Shown: positions 1 to 10,094, counted from the first letter of the stretch. The stretch: DNA of 64,000 nt from JALOTE01 sp031422195 (GCA_031422195.1 JANOPZ010000040.1:1-64000); one strand, 5' to 3'. A program made the numbers and translations. The notes: generated from the letters alone by a model not told the origin.

Positions 1-4
1 GATC

Positions 5-1183
5 TCACTCATTCGCCGTCACCACCACATTCAACGTTTTAATCAACTCCATCGGGTTGCCCGCACCTGTTGCCATGAGCAAAGCGCCTGGAACGGGTTC
101 TGCCGGTGTTGCATCAACTTCCAATGATTTCGGGTCATCCAAAAATTTGCCGACAGCGGCCGAAACCGCAGCTGCAAATTCAGGGTTTTGCAATTGGCCC
201 AGCATCAATGGCAAAACAGCTTTGGTTTGCAAAACCAATGCCGCTGGCGTTGTGTTCTGCTGCTTGGCAACATAGTCCAACGCGCGTTTAGTAAGCCCGG
301 CATCATCATACCGAATATTGGTCGTCACATAGGCCAGCTGTTGCATAAGCCCAAGCATTGCCAAGCCTTGTGCGGCTTGCGCCTGTTCGTTGGTTCCGGC
401 AGCTTGCGTTGCCTTGGAAACCTCCTGCAGCGTTTTCATAAACTCTTTGGTGTAGCCATCTATGGCAAACGTCAGATCAATTTTACCTGCATTTGGCAAG
501 TCAAACGAAAATTCGGTGACGTCCATTTGGCCCTTTTCAGCCACCCAAGAGCCGTCCATGATCAGCTTGCCGTCAATTTTCTCAAGGCCGAGCGCTTTTG
601 CACCTTCTAGTGATTTAGCATCGGTCGCCAAATCTGCCACATTTACATAAACACTTTCAGCTTGGCTCGTGAACGTAATTTCCACATCCGGTTGCGGCGC
701 AGTCACAAGAACTTCGTAATTTTTTATCCCGAAAGCTGGCTTGCCGCCAATGGCAACCGAGACATCTTCAACAGCCGCCCGGTCATAAAGCAAAAACGGT
801 GTCGTTTCATCGCCCTCAGCCGGCACGATCAAATTCTCGATGACAAAGCCTTTCATTGCAACCGTTGATTGCTCAGACGTCGTGCTGAAATCGGGAACTG
901 TAACCTGCTCGACACTCCATTCACCGGCATCTTCAGCAACGCCTTCAAACAGAATGTCACCGAGCGGATATTCATTGGCCGGTGCAACGACCAATTTCAC
1001 GCCCTTCAGCTGGACATTATCGCCGATTGTTTCGGCGCTTGCATAGGCAATTTCTCCGCCGCCGCCCTGCAAGGTATACACCGCCTTCAAACGTTCGGCA
1101 AAAGCGGTTCCATCCACAGCAAATGCAGGAAAGGCACAAAGCGTTGTGCCGGCGGCAAGAATGAGGGCAAAGGCTTGGCGCAT
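5..1183 (-). CDS. Secreted periplasmic protein of unknown function
   Basis: The 392-residue product begins with a clear Sec signal peptide (MRQAFALILAAG..., likely cut after AFA near residue 22), so it should be exported to the periplasm. The mature part is an acidic, beta-rich-looking protein with several stretches of alternating hydrophobic residues (VAMKGFVIENLIV, KIDLTFAIDGY) and an Ala/Gln-rich segment in the second half. I recognise no enzymatic motif. The reading frame stays open for 74 codons upstream, but the ATG at 1183 is preceded by GGAGA about nine bases away and starts the signal peptide, so it is preferred. It is divergent from parC with about 160 bases between them. Similar exported proteins occur in related alphaproteobacteria, but I do not know a role. 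Confidence 0.75.
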   Translation of the reverse strand: MRQAFALILAAGTTLCAFPAFAVDGTAFAERLKAVYTLQGGGGEIAYASAETIGDNVQLKGVKLVVAPANEYPLGDILFEGVAEDAGEWSVEQVTVPDFSTTSEQSTVAMKGFVIENLIVPAEGDETTPFLLYDRAAVEDVSVAIGGKPAFGIKNYEVLVTAPQPDVEITFTSQAESVYVNVADLATDAKSLEGAKALGLEKIDGKLIMDGSWVAEKGQMDVTEFSFDLPNAGKIDLTFAIDGYTKEFMKTLQEVSKATQAAGTNEQAQAAQGLAMLGLMQQLAYVTTNIRYDDAGLTKRALDYVAKQQNTTPAALVLQTKAVLPLMLGQLQNPEFAAAVSAAVGKFLDDPKSLEVDATPAEPVPGALLMATGAGNPMELIKTLNVVVTANE

Positions 1184-1345
1184 GATAAGCAGTCTCCGGT
1201 TTGATTTTTTAAGCAATATGCAAGGCGTTATACCAGCAATATGGTGGACGTAAGGTGTTTTCGCAATCGGCAATAAATGTTCATTATCGTAATGGTTATT
1301 GAAGGTGAACTTGCTGCGAATCGATCCCTTGCCTAAACGCCTCTG

Positions 1346-3601
1346 ATGGGTAAAGAATCGTCGCCACCCGAACAAGGTGGCCATATTGAACCGGTTGATC
1401 TGCAAAAAGCGCTGGAAGAGCGGTATTTAGCTTATGCGCTTTCAACAATCATGCACCGCGCACTGCCAGATGTGCGCGACGGGCTGAAACCGGTTCACCG
1501 CCGCATTATTCATGCCATGCGGATGTTGAAGCTCGATCCCAAAGCCAATTTTGTGAAATGCGCCCGTATTGTTGGCGATGTCATCGGTAAATTTCACCCC
1601 CATGGCGACCAGTCGGTTTATGACGCGTTGGTGCGGCTGGCGCAGGATTTTGCCCAGCGTTACCCGCTTGTGGATGGCCAGGGAAATTTCGGCAACATCG
1701 ATGGCGATAACGCCGCCGCCTATCGCTACACCGAAGCGCGCATGACGGATGTTGCTGCGCTTTTGCTGGAAGGCATTGGCGAAGATGCGGTTGATTTTCG
1801 TAAAACCTATAATGATGAAGATGAAGAGCCTGTGGTTTTGCCGGGCGCATTTCCTAACCTTTTGGCCAATGGCTCATCCGGTATTGCTGTGGGTATGGCG
1901 ACATCAATTCCGCCGCATAATGCCGCTGAACTTTGTGCAGCTGCACTCGAACTTATTAAAAACTGCGCCACGCCGATCGAACGTTTGGTAGAAATCATTC
2001 CAGGGCCGGATTTTCCCACTGGCGGAATTATTGTTGAAAGCCAGGCGTCAATTCTTGAGTCTTACCGCACCGGTAAAGGCGGTTTCCGTGTCCGCGCGCG
2101 CTGGGAAGTTGAAGATCAGGGCCGCGGTATGTGGCAGGTCATTGTTACCGAAGTTCCTTATCAAGTGCAAAAATCGCGATTGATTGAGAAGATTGCCGAA
2201 TTGATGGAAGCAAAAAAGCTACCATTGCTGGACGATGTGCGCGACGAATCTGCCGAAGATGTGCGCGTCGTGTTCGTGCCCAAAAGCCGGACCGTTGACT
2301 CCGGCCTCATGATGGAATCGCTCTTCAAGTTGACCGAGCTTGAAAGCCGGTTCTCACTGAATATGAATGTACTCACGCGCGGCGTGGTGCCCAATGTTCT
2401 GGGTTTGCGCGATGTGTTGCTCGAATGGCTCGACCATCGCCGTGTGGTGCTCGTACGCCGTTCAAAACACCGGCTTGCAGAAATTGACCGCCGCTTGGAA
2501 GTGCTGTCCGGCTTTCTGATTGCCTATCTCAACATTGATGAGATCATCCGCATTATCCGCACTGAAGATCACCCCAAGCAGGTGATGATCGCACGGTTTG
2601 GCCTGACGGATAATCAGGCAGAGGCTATTCTCAATATCAGATTGCGTGCCCTTGCAAAACTCGAAGAGTTTGAAATTCGCAAAGAGTTTGATGCACTTTC
2701 TCTTGAAAAGAAATCAATCGAAGAATTGCTGGCGTCTGATTCAAAGCAATGGGGAACAATTGCTTGGGAAATTGGCAATGTCGCTAAACAATTCTCGAAA
2801 GAAACACCGCTTGGCAAGCGTCGCACCACGTTTGCTGATGCGCCTGACCATGACGAAGACGCTATTACACAGTCAATGATTGAAAAAGAGCCGGTCACAG
2901 TTGTGCTATCCAATAAAGGGTGGATACGCGCGCTGAAGGGCCATATCGCTGATGTGTCTTCATTGCCGTTCAAAGAAGGCGATAGCCTGCAAACATTTTT
3001 CCCTGCGCAAACAACCGAGCGCATGATGTTTGTGACCACCGGTGGCAAGTTTTACACACTCGACATTGCCAAACTCCCCGGCGGCCGAGGCCATGGCGAT
3101 GCTGTACGTCTGCTCGTTGATATGGAAAACGATCAGGATATTCTGGCTGCATTTGTTGCCAGCGAGAGCCGAAAGCGCTTAGTGGTCAGTCACGAAGGCA
3201 ATGGCTTTATCGTCACTGAAGGCGATGCCCTCGCCAATACCCGCAAAGGCAAACAGGTGATGAACGTTGCCCCGCCTGACGAATTGGCGTTTTGTGTAAC
3301 CATTAATGCAGGTGACGATCAAATTGCCGTTGTTGGCGAGAACCGGAAACTATTGGTGTTCCCGTTGGCCGAGATCCCAGAAATGGGTCGAGGCAAAGGC
3401 GTGCGCCTGCAAAAGTATAAAGACGGCGGCATTCTTGATGTGAAAACGTTCAAAGCTGTTGATGGTTTGACTTGGGTTGATTCTGCCGGCCGCAATTATG
3501 TGAGGGCAGGCGCAGATCTCGCTGAATGGGTTGCTCCGCGGGCCTCTGCCGGCCGTATGGTGCCAAAAGGTTTCCCGCGCACCGGCAAGTTTGCGGGATA
3601 A
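1346..3601 (+). CDS. parC: DNA topoisomerase IV subunit A
   Basis: ParC is the DNA breakage-reunion subunit of topoisomerase IV, which unlinks daughter chromosomes together with ParE. The N-terminal winged-helix domain carries the active-site tyrosine Y128 in the RYTEARM motif, preceded by the HPHGD block at 84-88. A coiled-coil tower follows, and a C-terminal beta-pinwheel-like domain occupies roughly residues 500-751. The 751-residue length fits ParC rather than GyrA, and the C-terminal domain has no canonical GyrA box that I can see. The position equivalent to E. coli GyrA Ser83 is Gln89, while the acidic Asp93 (Asp87 equivalent) is kept. No strong ribosome-binding site precedes the ATG. 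parE is not in the window. Confidence 0.95.
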   Translation: MGKESSPPEQGGHIEPVDLQKALEERYLAYALSTIMHRALPDVRDGLKPVHRRIIHAMRMLKLDPKANFVKCARIVGDVIGKFHPHGDQSVYDALVRLAQDFAQRYPLVDGQGNFGNIDGDNAAAYRYTEARMTDVAALLLEGIGEDAVDFRKTYNDEDEEPVVLPGAFPNLLANGSSGIAVGMATSIPPHNAAELCAAALELIKNCATPIERLVEIIPGPDFPTGGIIVESQASILESYRTGKGGFRVRARWEVEDQGRGMWQVIVTEVPYQVQKSRLIEKIAELMEAKKLPLLDDVRDESAEDVRVVFVPKSRTVDSGLMMESLFKLTELESRFSLNMNVLTRGVVPNVLGLRDVLLEWLDHRRVVLVRRSKHRLAEIDRRLEVLSGFLIAYLNIDEIIRIIRTEDHPKQVMIARFGLTDNQAEAILNIRLRALAKLEEFEIRKEFDALSLEKKSIEELLASDSKQWGTIAWEIGNVAKQFSKETPLGKRRTTFADAPDHDEDAITQSMIEKEPVTVVLSNKGWIRALKGHIADVSSLPFKEGDSLQTFFPAQTTERMMFVTTGGKFYTLDIAKLPGGRGHGDAVRLLVDMENDQDILAAFVASESRKRLVVSHEGNGFIVTEGDALANTRKGKQVMNVAPPDELAFCVTINAGDDQIAVVGENRKLLVFPLAEIPEMGRGKGVRLQKYKDGGILDVKTFKAVDGLTWVDSAGRNYVRAGADLAEWVAPRASAGRMVPKGFPRTGKFAG

Positions 3602-3751
3602 TTGCTGATCGTTTCTGAAAAGCCTCGATCATAACTGCATTTTTTGAATTGCCGACCAAACACAAGCAGAAGTGGTTTTATAAATTTGGTTCAAGCCATT
3701 GCACTCCTGCCAATTGTGTCAGGAATGCACTGCACTTGCATGACAAACCAC

Positions 3752-3799
3752 TTGACTTGCGAATGATCGTTCGCATATCAGCGAGAATGAACGTTCGCA
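3752..3799 (+). promoter_or_regulatory. Promoter with two operator-like dyads upstream of the TetR gene
   Basis: A -35-like TTGACT (3752-3757) is followed at 16-17 bases by a -10-like CATATC/ATATCA (3774-3780). Between and after them sit two near-identical 14-mers, AATGATCGTTCGCA (3762-3775) and AATGAACGTTCGCA (3786-3799), one mismatch apart and starting 24 bases apart. The first lies in the 16-base dyad GCGAATGATCGTTCGC, whose halves match at 7 of 8 positions. This looks like a pair of TetR-type operators overlapping the promoter, which would give autorepression and control of the downstream pump genes. It is inference from pattern only. Confidence 0.55.
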
Positions 3800-3812
3800 C
3801 TTTGGAAATTAA

Positions 3813-4517
3813 ATGAATTTGCCGGCCGACACAGCGATGGAAATGCCCGCAGTTGCGCGGGCCGAAATTGCGTCCCGTTTTGAACGCCGGGAAGCGCAGG
3901 TTTTGCGCATATTGGATGCTGCGCGCGCCTGTTTTTTGAAGTCTGGCTTTCAGGGTGCGTCAATGGGCGAAATTTGCGCTCAGGCCGATATGAGTCCCGG
4001 TGCGCTTTATCGGTATTTTCCCTCAAAAGAGGGCTTAATTGAAGCCATCTGTGCTTCAGACAAAGAAATTGATGCAAAAATTTTGGCTAACATCGCAAAA
4101 GCGCCGTCTATAATTGAGGGCATGACAAGAGGTTTGCTTGCCCACGCTGAACAGGTTCACAAATCTGGGATGGCGCCGTTGTTTGCCGAAATTTTTGCTG
4201 AAGCCAAGCGAAACCAAACGTTAAATACGATACTTGATCGCTCAATGTGCGATGTGCACGATGTGATCGGCGCAGCCTTACATCACGCATCCGCCAACGG
4301 TGATATTGACCCAGTGTTACCGCTCGACCAGCTTTTGCCCATTATGATGGCTATGGGTCATGGTTTGGTTACGCATGATTTGCCTAAAATTGGCATTTCA
4401 ATTCAAGCAATGGAGCCAGCAATGCGCGCTATGATTGAGGGTTTGTTGCGACCGACCAAAAAAGCAAATGCAGATTTGTCTTTGGCAGAACACGTCCAAT
4501 CATCTCAGCAAACGTAG
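3813..4517 (+). CDS. TetR/AcrR-family transcriptional regulator
   Basis: The 234-residue protein has an N-terminal TetR helix-turn-helix at about residues 30-75, with the typical run ILDAARACFLKSGFQGASM, then MGEICAQADMSPGALYRYF and SKEGLIEAI. The C-terminal part is all-helical and would bind a ligand and dimerise. It lies 52 bases upstream of a membrane-fusion protein and RND pump gene pair in the same direction, so it is most likely their local repressor, as in AcrR/MexR-type loci. Two operator-like repeats sit just upstream of its own start. The ATG at 3813 has no strong Shine-Dalgarno; an in-frame downstream ATG (residue 9) is possible. The inducer cannot be predicted. Confidence 0.88.
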   Translation: MNLPADTAMEMPAVARAEIASRFERREAQVLRILDAARACFLKSGFQGASMGEICAQADMSPGALYRYFPSKEGLIEAICASDKEIDAKILANIAKAPSIIEGMTRGLLAHAEQVHKSGMAPLFAEIFAEAKRNQTLNTILDRSMCDVHDVIGAALHHASANGDIDPVLPLDQLLPIMMAMGHGLVTHDLPKIGISIQAMEPAMRAMIEGLLRPTKKANADLSLAEHVQSSQQT

Positions 4518-4569
4518 ATAGAACATTAAACAGATTTGATCCTCCCAAACTTAAGAACGGCCTGACACA

Positions 4570-5838
4570 ATGATGTCTTCACTTACAAAGCTTCTTAAAT
4601 CTGTTTCCTTGATCGCCATCGGCGCAGGGCTGGTCTTTTATTGGCCATCAATCGTGCAGCATTTGCCTATCCCCAAAAGCATGTCGGGCAAACCTTTAGA
4701 GACCATCACGGAAGGAGCGCCTGTTGATATGACAAGCAGTGCTGTTCCCAAACCGCCGTCCATCCGCGTTGTGGCCGCTTCTGAGCGTGAAATCATTGAA
4801 TCGCTTTCAGCAACAGGCTCCATCATGCCTCGCACCGAAGCTCAAATAGGAGCGGATGTTGCGGGCCTTTTGGTAGAAGAGCTGTACGTTGAAGTGGGCG
4901 ACATCGTCAAAAAAGGTGATCGTCTGGCGCGCCTGGATCGCACAAATCTTGATTTGCAGTTGGTTCAAATTGAAGCCCAAGCCGCCCAAAACCAGGCTAA
5001 TCTGGGATCCAGCCAATCACAAACGGTTGACGCCGAAATCAGTGTGAAACAGGCGCAAGAACAGCTAGATCGCGTTGCACCGCTTGTAAAAAGCGGCGTA
5101 GCTTCCAAAGCGCAGCGCGACAACGCTCAAAACGCGCTTGACAGCGCAAAGGCAAGGCTTGCAAGCGCCAACCAAGCTGTGTTGGTGGTTGAATCGCAAA
5201 AGGCTGTTATTGACGCGCAGCGTAAACAAACCGAATTGCAGCTTTTGAAAACAGAATTGCTTTCGCCTGTTGATGGCTTGGTCTTGTCAAGAAGCGCAGC
5301 CGTTGGCCAAGTGGTATCCGGGGCCGCTGGACCATTGTTTAGTATCGCCACCGAGAGCGCCTTTGAACTCGCCGCTGAAATTGCAGAATCTGATCTCGCC
5401 CGCATCAGCGCCGGCATGAAAGCCTCGGTTCTATTGCCGGGGCGCGATGTCGCTTTGGTTGGTGAAGTGCGCACCGTTAGCCCACAGGTTGATTCGCGTT
5501 CTCGCCTCGGCACCGTGAAGATAACGCTTCCAAATGACCCATCCTTACGTAACGGCAGCTTTGCTCAAAGTGTAATTGAGCTTAAACGCAGTAGGGTGAC
5601 GTCCATTCCATCGTCTGCAGTTCTTTATCGCGGGCGTGATCCTTTTGTCCAAAAGGTTGTTGATGGAAAAGTGATCAGCACCGGGGTCGTTTTGGGCCTT
5701 CGTGACAATGAATTCGTAGGCATTACGTCCGGCTTGGCCATTGGCGATGAAATTATCACACGTGCCGGAACGTTCGTATCTGACGGTGATGCCGTCACTG
5801 CTGTCCGTGAAGCTGAACTCGTAGGAGCAACCAACTAA
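4570..5838 (+). CDS. RND efflux periplasmic adaptor (membrane fusion protein)
   Basis: This 422-residue HlyD/AcrA-type adaptor bridges an inner-membrane RND pump and an outer-membrane channel. Residues 10-30 form an N-terminal hydrophobic anchor or signal without a lipobox. The lipoyl half-motifs flank an alpha-helical hairpin rich in Ala, Gln and Asp (about 125-225), for example VEVGDIVKKGDRLARLD before it and LLSPVDGLVLSRSAAVGQVV after it. A beta-barrel and membrane-proximal domain follow. The stop codon overlaps the RND start (TAATG), so the two genes are translationally coupled. No outer-membrane factor gene follows, so a channel such as TolC must be encoded elsewhere. The start may be either of two adjacent ATGs (4570 or 4573). 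Confidence 0.92.
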   Translation: MMSSLTKLLKSVSLIAIGAGLVFYWPSIVQHLPIPKSMSGKPLETITEGAPVDMTSSAVPKPPSIRVVAASEREIIESLSATGSIMPRTEAQIGADVAGLLVEELYVEVGDIVKKGDRLARLDRTNLDLQLVQIEAQAAQNQANLGSSQSQTVDAEISVKQAQEQLDRVAPLVKSGVASKAQRDNAQNALDSAKARLASANQAVLVVESQKAVIDAQRKQTELQLLKTELLSPVDGLVLSRSAAVGQVVSGAAGPLFSIATESAFELAAEIAESDLARISAGMKASVLLPGRDVALVGEVRTVSPQVDSRSRLGTVKITLPNDPSLRNGSFAQSVIELKRSRVTSIPSSAVLYRGRDPFVQKVVDGKVISTGVVLGLRDNEFVGITSGLAIGDEIITRAGTFVSDGDAVTAVREAELVGATN

Positions 5839-8800
5839 TGAACTGGAACGTATCAGCTTGGTCTATCCGTAATCCGGTAGCACCGGTTTTGTTTTTCATT
5901 GTGTTCATGGCACTTGGTTGGATGAGCTTTGAGCGGATGGCGATCACGCGCTTTCCAAACATTGATATTCCGTTGGTTGTGGTGACGCTGGTTGATCCAG
6001 GTGTTGCTCCTTCCGAAATGGAGACCCAAATCACCAAAAAGGTGGAGGACGCGGTCACTAATATCAGTGGCGTGAAAAATGTTATCTCCACCATGTCGGA
6101 GGGCGTTTCAACAACAGTCGTCGAGTTTCGACTTGAGACGAATACGCAAGAAGCAGTGAGTGATGTTAAAGACGCCATTGAAGGCATCAAATCGGAATTC
6201 CCAGCAACAGCAGGTGAGCCGACAATTGCCAGCTTGGATGTCGAAGGCTCAGCCATTTTAACGTACGCTGTTTCGGCACCAACCATGACATTGGAAGAAT
6301 TATCTTGGTTTGTTGAAAATGAAGTCAAGCGAGATTTGCAAGGCTTGAAGGGCGTTGCTCAGGTCAGCCGGTACGGTGGTGTGGATCGTGAAGTGCGGGT
6401 CGAGCTTGATCCAGAACGGATCAGTGCGCTTGGAGTGACCGCAGCAGATATCAATAATGGTCTGCGTGCGGCGAACGTTGATTTGACCGGTGGTCAAGGT
6501 GACATCGGCTCAAAGACACAGTCTATCCGCACGCTCGGACAGGCAAAAACAATTGATGATTTACAAAACTTGAGTTTTTCGCTGCCAACCGGCGCTAAAA
6601 TCAGGCTTGGCGATGTGGCCACTGTTACCGATGCCTGGTCTGAGCCGAAATCATTCGCCAAAATCGCCGACCGTACTGTTGTGTCCTTTGCAATTTTCAG
6701 AGCCAAGGGCGAAAGCGATGTCGCAGTTCTTGAACGCGTTAGCGTCGCTGTTGATCAGCTTAGAAAAGACAATCCAAACGTCGAAATATTCAAGGTGGAT
6801 GATTCGGTTGAATACACCAACGGTAACTATGAATCGGCGATGACGACTCTCCTTGAAGGCGCAGCGCTTGCAGTCTTGGTCGTATTTCTGTTTTTAAAAG
6901 ACTGGCGGGCAACGCTGATTGCTGCTGCGGCTTTACCCCTTTCCATCATTCCAACGTTTTTGGTTCTGGATCTACTTGGCTTCTCGTTGAACCTGGTCAG
7001 CCTGCTCGGCATTACATTGGTGACAGGCATTTTGGTTGATGATGTTATCGTGGAAATCGAAAACATTGTCCGCCATATGAAGATGGGTAAATCGCCTTAC
7101 CGTGCCTCCATTGAGGCGGCGGATGAAATTGGCCTTGCTGTTGTGGCAATTTCTGCAACCATTATCGCTATTTTCGTGCCGGTTTCGTTTATGAGCGGTG
7201 TAGCTGGGCAATACTTCAAGCAGTTCGGTGACACGGAGGCAGTGGCTGTATTTTTCACATTGCATGTGGCACGGTTCATCACGCCGATGATCACAGCTAA
7301 TCTGATGCCAGAACATCACGCCGAAGATCCTAAACCGGGCATTATCGGCCGTGCTTACACAGCAACCTTAAAACTGGCGGTTCGGTTCCGTTGGATAACA
7401 CTTGCGCTATCTGCCTTGTTTTTCTACGGGTCCATTCAGGCCGTGGGTCTGCTGCCATCGGGCTTTATTCCAAAAGAAGACGCCAGTAGGATTGTGGTCT
7501 CAATCGAACTTCCTCCCGGAACACCGCTTGATGTAACACGCAGCGCGACAAACGAAGTCGATGACGCATTGCGCGGAATTCCCGGTATCGAACAGGTGTA
7601 TATTGTTGGCGGTGCAAATGCGACCGGTTCCCGCGACACCCGCCTTGGAACGATTACCGTTGATCTGGTTCATAAGTCCAAGAGGCAGGCGACACAGTCA
7701 CAAATCGAAAAAATGATCATGGCCCGTTTGGCCTCGGTTCCTGACGCTCGTTTTTATACAGTCAACGATCGCGGCGACCGTGAGCTGGCAATCGGTGTGA
7801 TGGGTGCCGACAGCGAGCAGCTCAACGTTGAGGCGCGAAAAATTCAGTCTGCAATGAACCAGTCCGGAATGTTTGTTGCGGTAACCTCCAATGCTGCACT
7901 CGACAAACCGGAAATCATCGTCCTTCCGCGCCAAGACAAACTTGCTGAGCTCAGCCTCACCACCGCCGACATCAGCCAAGCATTGCGCGTGGCAACCTTG
8001 GGCGATGTTGAAGCAAACCTTGCCAAATTTACAATTGGTGATCGCCAGATTCCAATACGCGTAAAAATTGCAGAGTGGGCACGTGAAGATTTAGGCGTTA
8101 TCCGCAACCTGCAAATTCGCACGCCATCAGGCGCATCAGTTCCATTGGAATCGGTGGCAGATATTGAGTTTGGTCAAGGTCCATCCACCATCCAGCGCTT
8201 TAACCGCGAACGCCGGGTAGTTATTGGTGCTGATATGGCACAGGGTTTTGAAATTGGGCCAGGCCTCGAATTTGTCAAAGCTTCAGACGCTGTCAAAAAC
8301 CTGCCGCCAGAGGTGAGCATTCAAGAGACCGGCGATGCAGAAGTAATGGGGGAGATTTTCGCCAGCTTTGCATTGGCAATGATAACGGGTTTGATGCTGG
8401 TTTTTGTGATTCTGATCCTGCTCTTGGGCTCAGTATTTCACACCATCACCATTTTGCTCTCGTTGCCGTTGTCACTGGGCGGTGTCGTGGCCGCACTTTA
8501 CCTGACCAACAATGCAATCTCGATGCCGGTTGTGATTGGTATCTTGATGCTCATGGGTATCGTTACCAAAAATGCAATCATGCTCGTGGATTTTGCGGTT
8601 GAACGCCAAAAACACGGGATGCATAAGAACGAGGCGATTATTGAAGCAGGCCGAATGCGCGCCCGCCCGATCGTGATGACGACAATTGCCATGGCAGCAG
8701 GTATGGTCCCTGTTGCGATGGCAATCGGTGACGGTGGTGAGTTTCGTTCACCGATGGCCATTGCGGTTATAGGCGGACTGATTGTCTCAACACTTCTGTC

Positions 8801-8999
8801 GCTTGTTGTCGTGCCTGCACTCTATTCAATCATGGAAACGGTCAGCCGTTGGGTGTCCATAGCCTTCCGTTGGGCAGTCAACCCTAATCATCCTGATGAG
8901 CCTGAGTTGTTATTGCCGCCATCTTATGAAGACAATCGCCAGCAACAGATCGGGGCGCCCAAAACGGCACTTCCGAATATGACACAGCCTGCTGAATAA
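5838..8999 (+). CDS. RND-family efflux pump, inner-membrane permease
   Basis: The product is a 1053-residue resistance-nodulation-division transporter of the AcrB/HAE-1 type, a proton-driven exporter of drugs or other amphiphiles. A first membrane helix near residues 10-30 leads into a large periplasmic porter domain. The proton relay is visible as D401-D402 (GILVDDVIVEIENI) in TM4 and K911 (GIVTKNAIMLVD) in TM10. A second periplasmic half follows TM7, and the C-terminus carries the remaining helices. It overlaps the adaptor stop by one base and is presumably controlled by the TetR protein upstream. Substrate cannot be read from the sequence. The tail after residue about 1010 is polar and variable. 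Confidence 0.93.
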   Translation: MNWNVSAWSIRNPVAPVLFFIVFMALGWMSFERMAITRFPNIDIPLVVVTLVDPGVAPSEMETQITKKVEDAVTNISGVKNVISTMSEGVSTTVVEFRLETNTQEAVSDVKDAIEGIKSEFPATAGEPTIASLDVEGSAILTYAVSAPTMTLEELSWFVENEVKRDLQGLKGVAQVSRYGGVDREVRVELDPERISALGVTAADINNGLRAANVDLTGGQGDIGSKTQSIRTLGQAKTIDDLQNLSFSLPTGAKIRLGDVATVTDAWSEPKSFAKIADRTVVSFAIFRAKGESDVAVLERVSVAVDQLRKDNPNVEIFKVDDSVEYTNGNYESAMTTLLEGAALAVLVVFLFLKDWRATLIAAAALPLSIIPTFLVLDLLGFSLNLVSLLGITLVTGILVDDVIVEIENIVRHMKMGKSPYRASIEAADEIGLAVVAISATIIAIFVPVSFMSGVAGQYFKQFGDTEAVAVFFTLHVARFITPMITANLMPEHHAEDPKPGIIGRAYTATLKLAVRFRWITLALSALFFYGSIQAVGLLPSGFIPKEDASRIVVSIELPPGTPLDVTRSATNEVDDALRGIPGIEQVYIVGGANATGSRDTRLGTITVDLVHKSKRQATQSQIEKMIMARLASVPDARFYTVNDRGDRELAIGVMGADSEQLNVEARKIQSAMNQSGMFVAVTSNAALDKPEIIVLPRQDKLAELSLTTADISQALRVATLGDVEANLAKFTIGDRQIPIRVKIAEWAREDLGVIRNLQIRTPSGASVPLESVADIEFGQGPSTIQRFNRERRVVIGADMAQGFEIGPGLEFVKASDAVKNLPPEVSIQETGDAEVMGEIFASFALAMITGLMLVFVILILLLGSVFHTITILLSLPLSLGGVVAALYLTNNAISMPVVIGILMLMGIVTKNAIMLVDFAVERQKHGMHKNEAIIEAGRMRARPIVMTTIAMAAGMVPVAMAIGDGGEFRSPMAIAVIGGLIVSTLLSLVVVPALYSIMETVSRWVSIAFRWAVNPNHPDEPELLLPPSYEDNRQQQIGAPKTALPNMTQPAE

Positions 9000-9032
9000 A
9001 AATTGGCAGGTGGGGTATTTGCCTCACCTGCC
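8995..9032 (-). terminator. Intrinsic terminator for the minus-strand EamA gene
   Basis: On the minus strand GGCAGGTGAGG pairs with CCCCACCTGCC around a six-base loop, an 11-pair stem with one wobble. It is followed by a T-rich run that overlaps the RND stop codon. On the plus strand no T-run follows, so the element mainly serves the leftward transcript that passes through the relic gene fragment. Confidence 0.7.
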
Positions 9033-9144
9033 TAAGTTCCCACCTTGCGTGGGTACGAATCGCCGGCAGCATGATACTCCCCCCGATGAGGTTCATTGCT
9101 GTCGGCGATTCAACCAGCATAGCGGAGCGGTGAGTTGGTGCAAG
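9019..9144 (-). pseudogene. Relic 3' end of a second EamA-type transporter gene
   Basis: Read on the minus strand, this stretch encodes about 42 residues that align without gaps to the C-terminus of the intact EamA gene just upstream. The relic has SPTAMNLIGGSIMLPAIRTH and WELRQVRQ, the intact gene has [20 protein letters not shown] and WELRQARR. No start codon, no upstream domains and no proper stop are present: the frame runs on into the terminator stem. The nucleotide sequence is clearly diverged, so this looks like an old tandem paralogue of which only the 3' end survives. It could also be the scar of a duplication followed by deletion. Confidence 0.6.
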
Positions 9145-9206
9145 CGCGCTCTTTTCGACTGCAATAAGTTTGCTGAAGTGCCAACGGCCACAATGCGTTT
9201 TACCCG

Positions 9207-10094
9207 TCAGCGCCTTGCCTGACGCAATTCCCACAGCGAGTGAGTAATAATTGCCAACAACATAATGCCGCCTCCAAGGAGCGTCATTGTTGTGGGTATT
9301 TCGTTGAAAATCATCCAAACCCAAATCGGCGCAAAAATGGTCTCTAATAAATAGGCCATCGCCACTAGCGGCCCGTAAAGCAAGCGCGGTGCGTAAGCGA
9401 GGCAAAAAAACGAAATCGGAATTACAATCAAGCCGTTGAGCAAGCTCCAATGCGGGGCATTGATATAACTGGCCGTGTTTGAAAACATGAAAACCGCGCT
9501 GATAGCTGCCGGTACGACGTTTGCAGCCAATACATTCACGCGTAAATCAATATCATATTTCCGGGTAGTGGTGATCGCGAGCGCCAAAAAAAACGATGTG
9601 AACAGCGCCAACATGTCGCCGAACCAGCGGCCTTCGCCAAGGCCGTCCCAGACAATCAGCCCCACGCCAAGAACAGTGACAGCCATTGTCAAAAGCGTTG
9701 CGCGATTGGGCTTTTCATCGTTCATAAGCCAACCCAGCAGTGCCGCAAACATGCTGGTGAACGCTAAAATAAACACCACATTGGCTGTGGATGTATAAAA
9801 TACAGCCGCAATAAAGCTAACTGAAGTGATGGCGTAAAGCAGGCTTGCGATAATGGCCGGTGCGCGGAAATCAAACCTGAGATCGGTGTTGCCAAAAAAA
9901 CGCGCCACCAAAAAAATCAAAAATCCAGCAATACCAACGCCCAAACACCGGAACGTCATCACAGACCATATGTCGCCATCGGCCAACCTAATCAGTGGAA
10001 TATCGAAAGAAAGCACAACACCGCCGATGAGCGCTATCACCAAGCCTTGCTGTGTTTTCGAGTTCGTAGCCAATTCCGCCGCGTTAGAACTCAA
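9207..10094 (-). CDS. EamA/DMT-superfamily membrane transporter
   Basis: This 295-residue protein has about ten predicted membrane helices in two EamA repeats, the architecture of the drug/metabolite transporter superfamily. The start is a TTG at 10094 overlapping the bpt stop codon (TTGA), with AGGA about eight bases upstream, so it is translationally coupled to bpt. The next ATG is too far in and would remove the first helix. Substrate is unknown: members export amino acids, purines or other metabolites. It ends the leftward hemB-RDD-bpt-EamA run. A degraded copy of its 3' end lies immediately downstream. Confidence 0.85.
   Translation of the reverse strand: MSSNAAELATNSKTQQGLVIALIGGVVLSFDIPLIRLADGDIWSVMTFRCLGVGIAGFLIFLVARFFGNTDLRFDFRAPAIIASLLYAITSVSFIAAVFYTSTANVVFILAFTSMFAALLGWLMNDEKPNRATLLTMAVTVLGVGLIVWDGLGEGRWFGDMLALFTSFFLALAITTTRKYDIDLRVNVLAANVVPAAISAVFMFSNTASYINAPHWSLLNGLIVIPISFFCLAYAPRLLYGPLVAMAYLLETIFAPIWVWMIFNEIPTTMTLLGGGIMLLAIITHSLWELRQARR

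Noticed and set aside
188..610. 140-codon plus-strand frame opposite the secreted protein gene
   Set aside because: It lies entirely inside the secreted protein gene on the other strand and has no supporting features.
3608..3647. Possible terminator after parC (TGATCG...CGATCA then T-run)
   Set aside because: The stem is only six pairs with a 14-base loop and the T-run is displaced, so the support is too weak.
8884..9450. 188-codon minus-strand open frame overlapping the RND and EamA gene ends
   Set aside because: Most of it is an alternative frame of the EamA gene; only the 9019-9144 part has homology, which I list as a relic instead.
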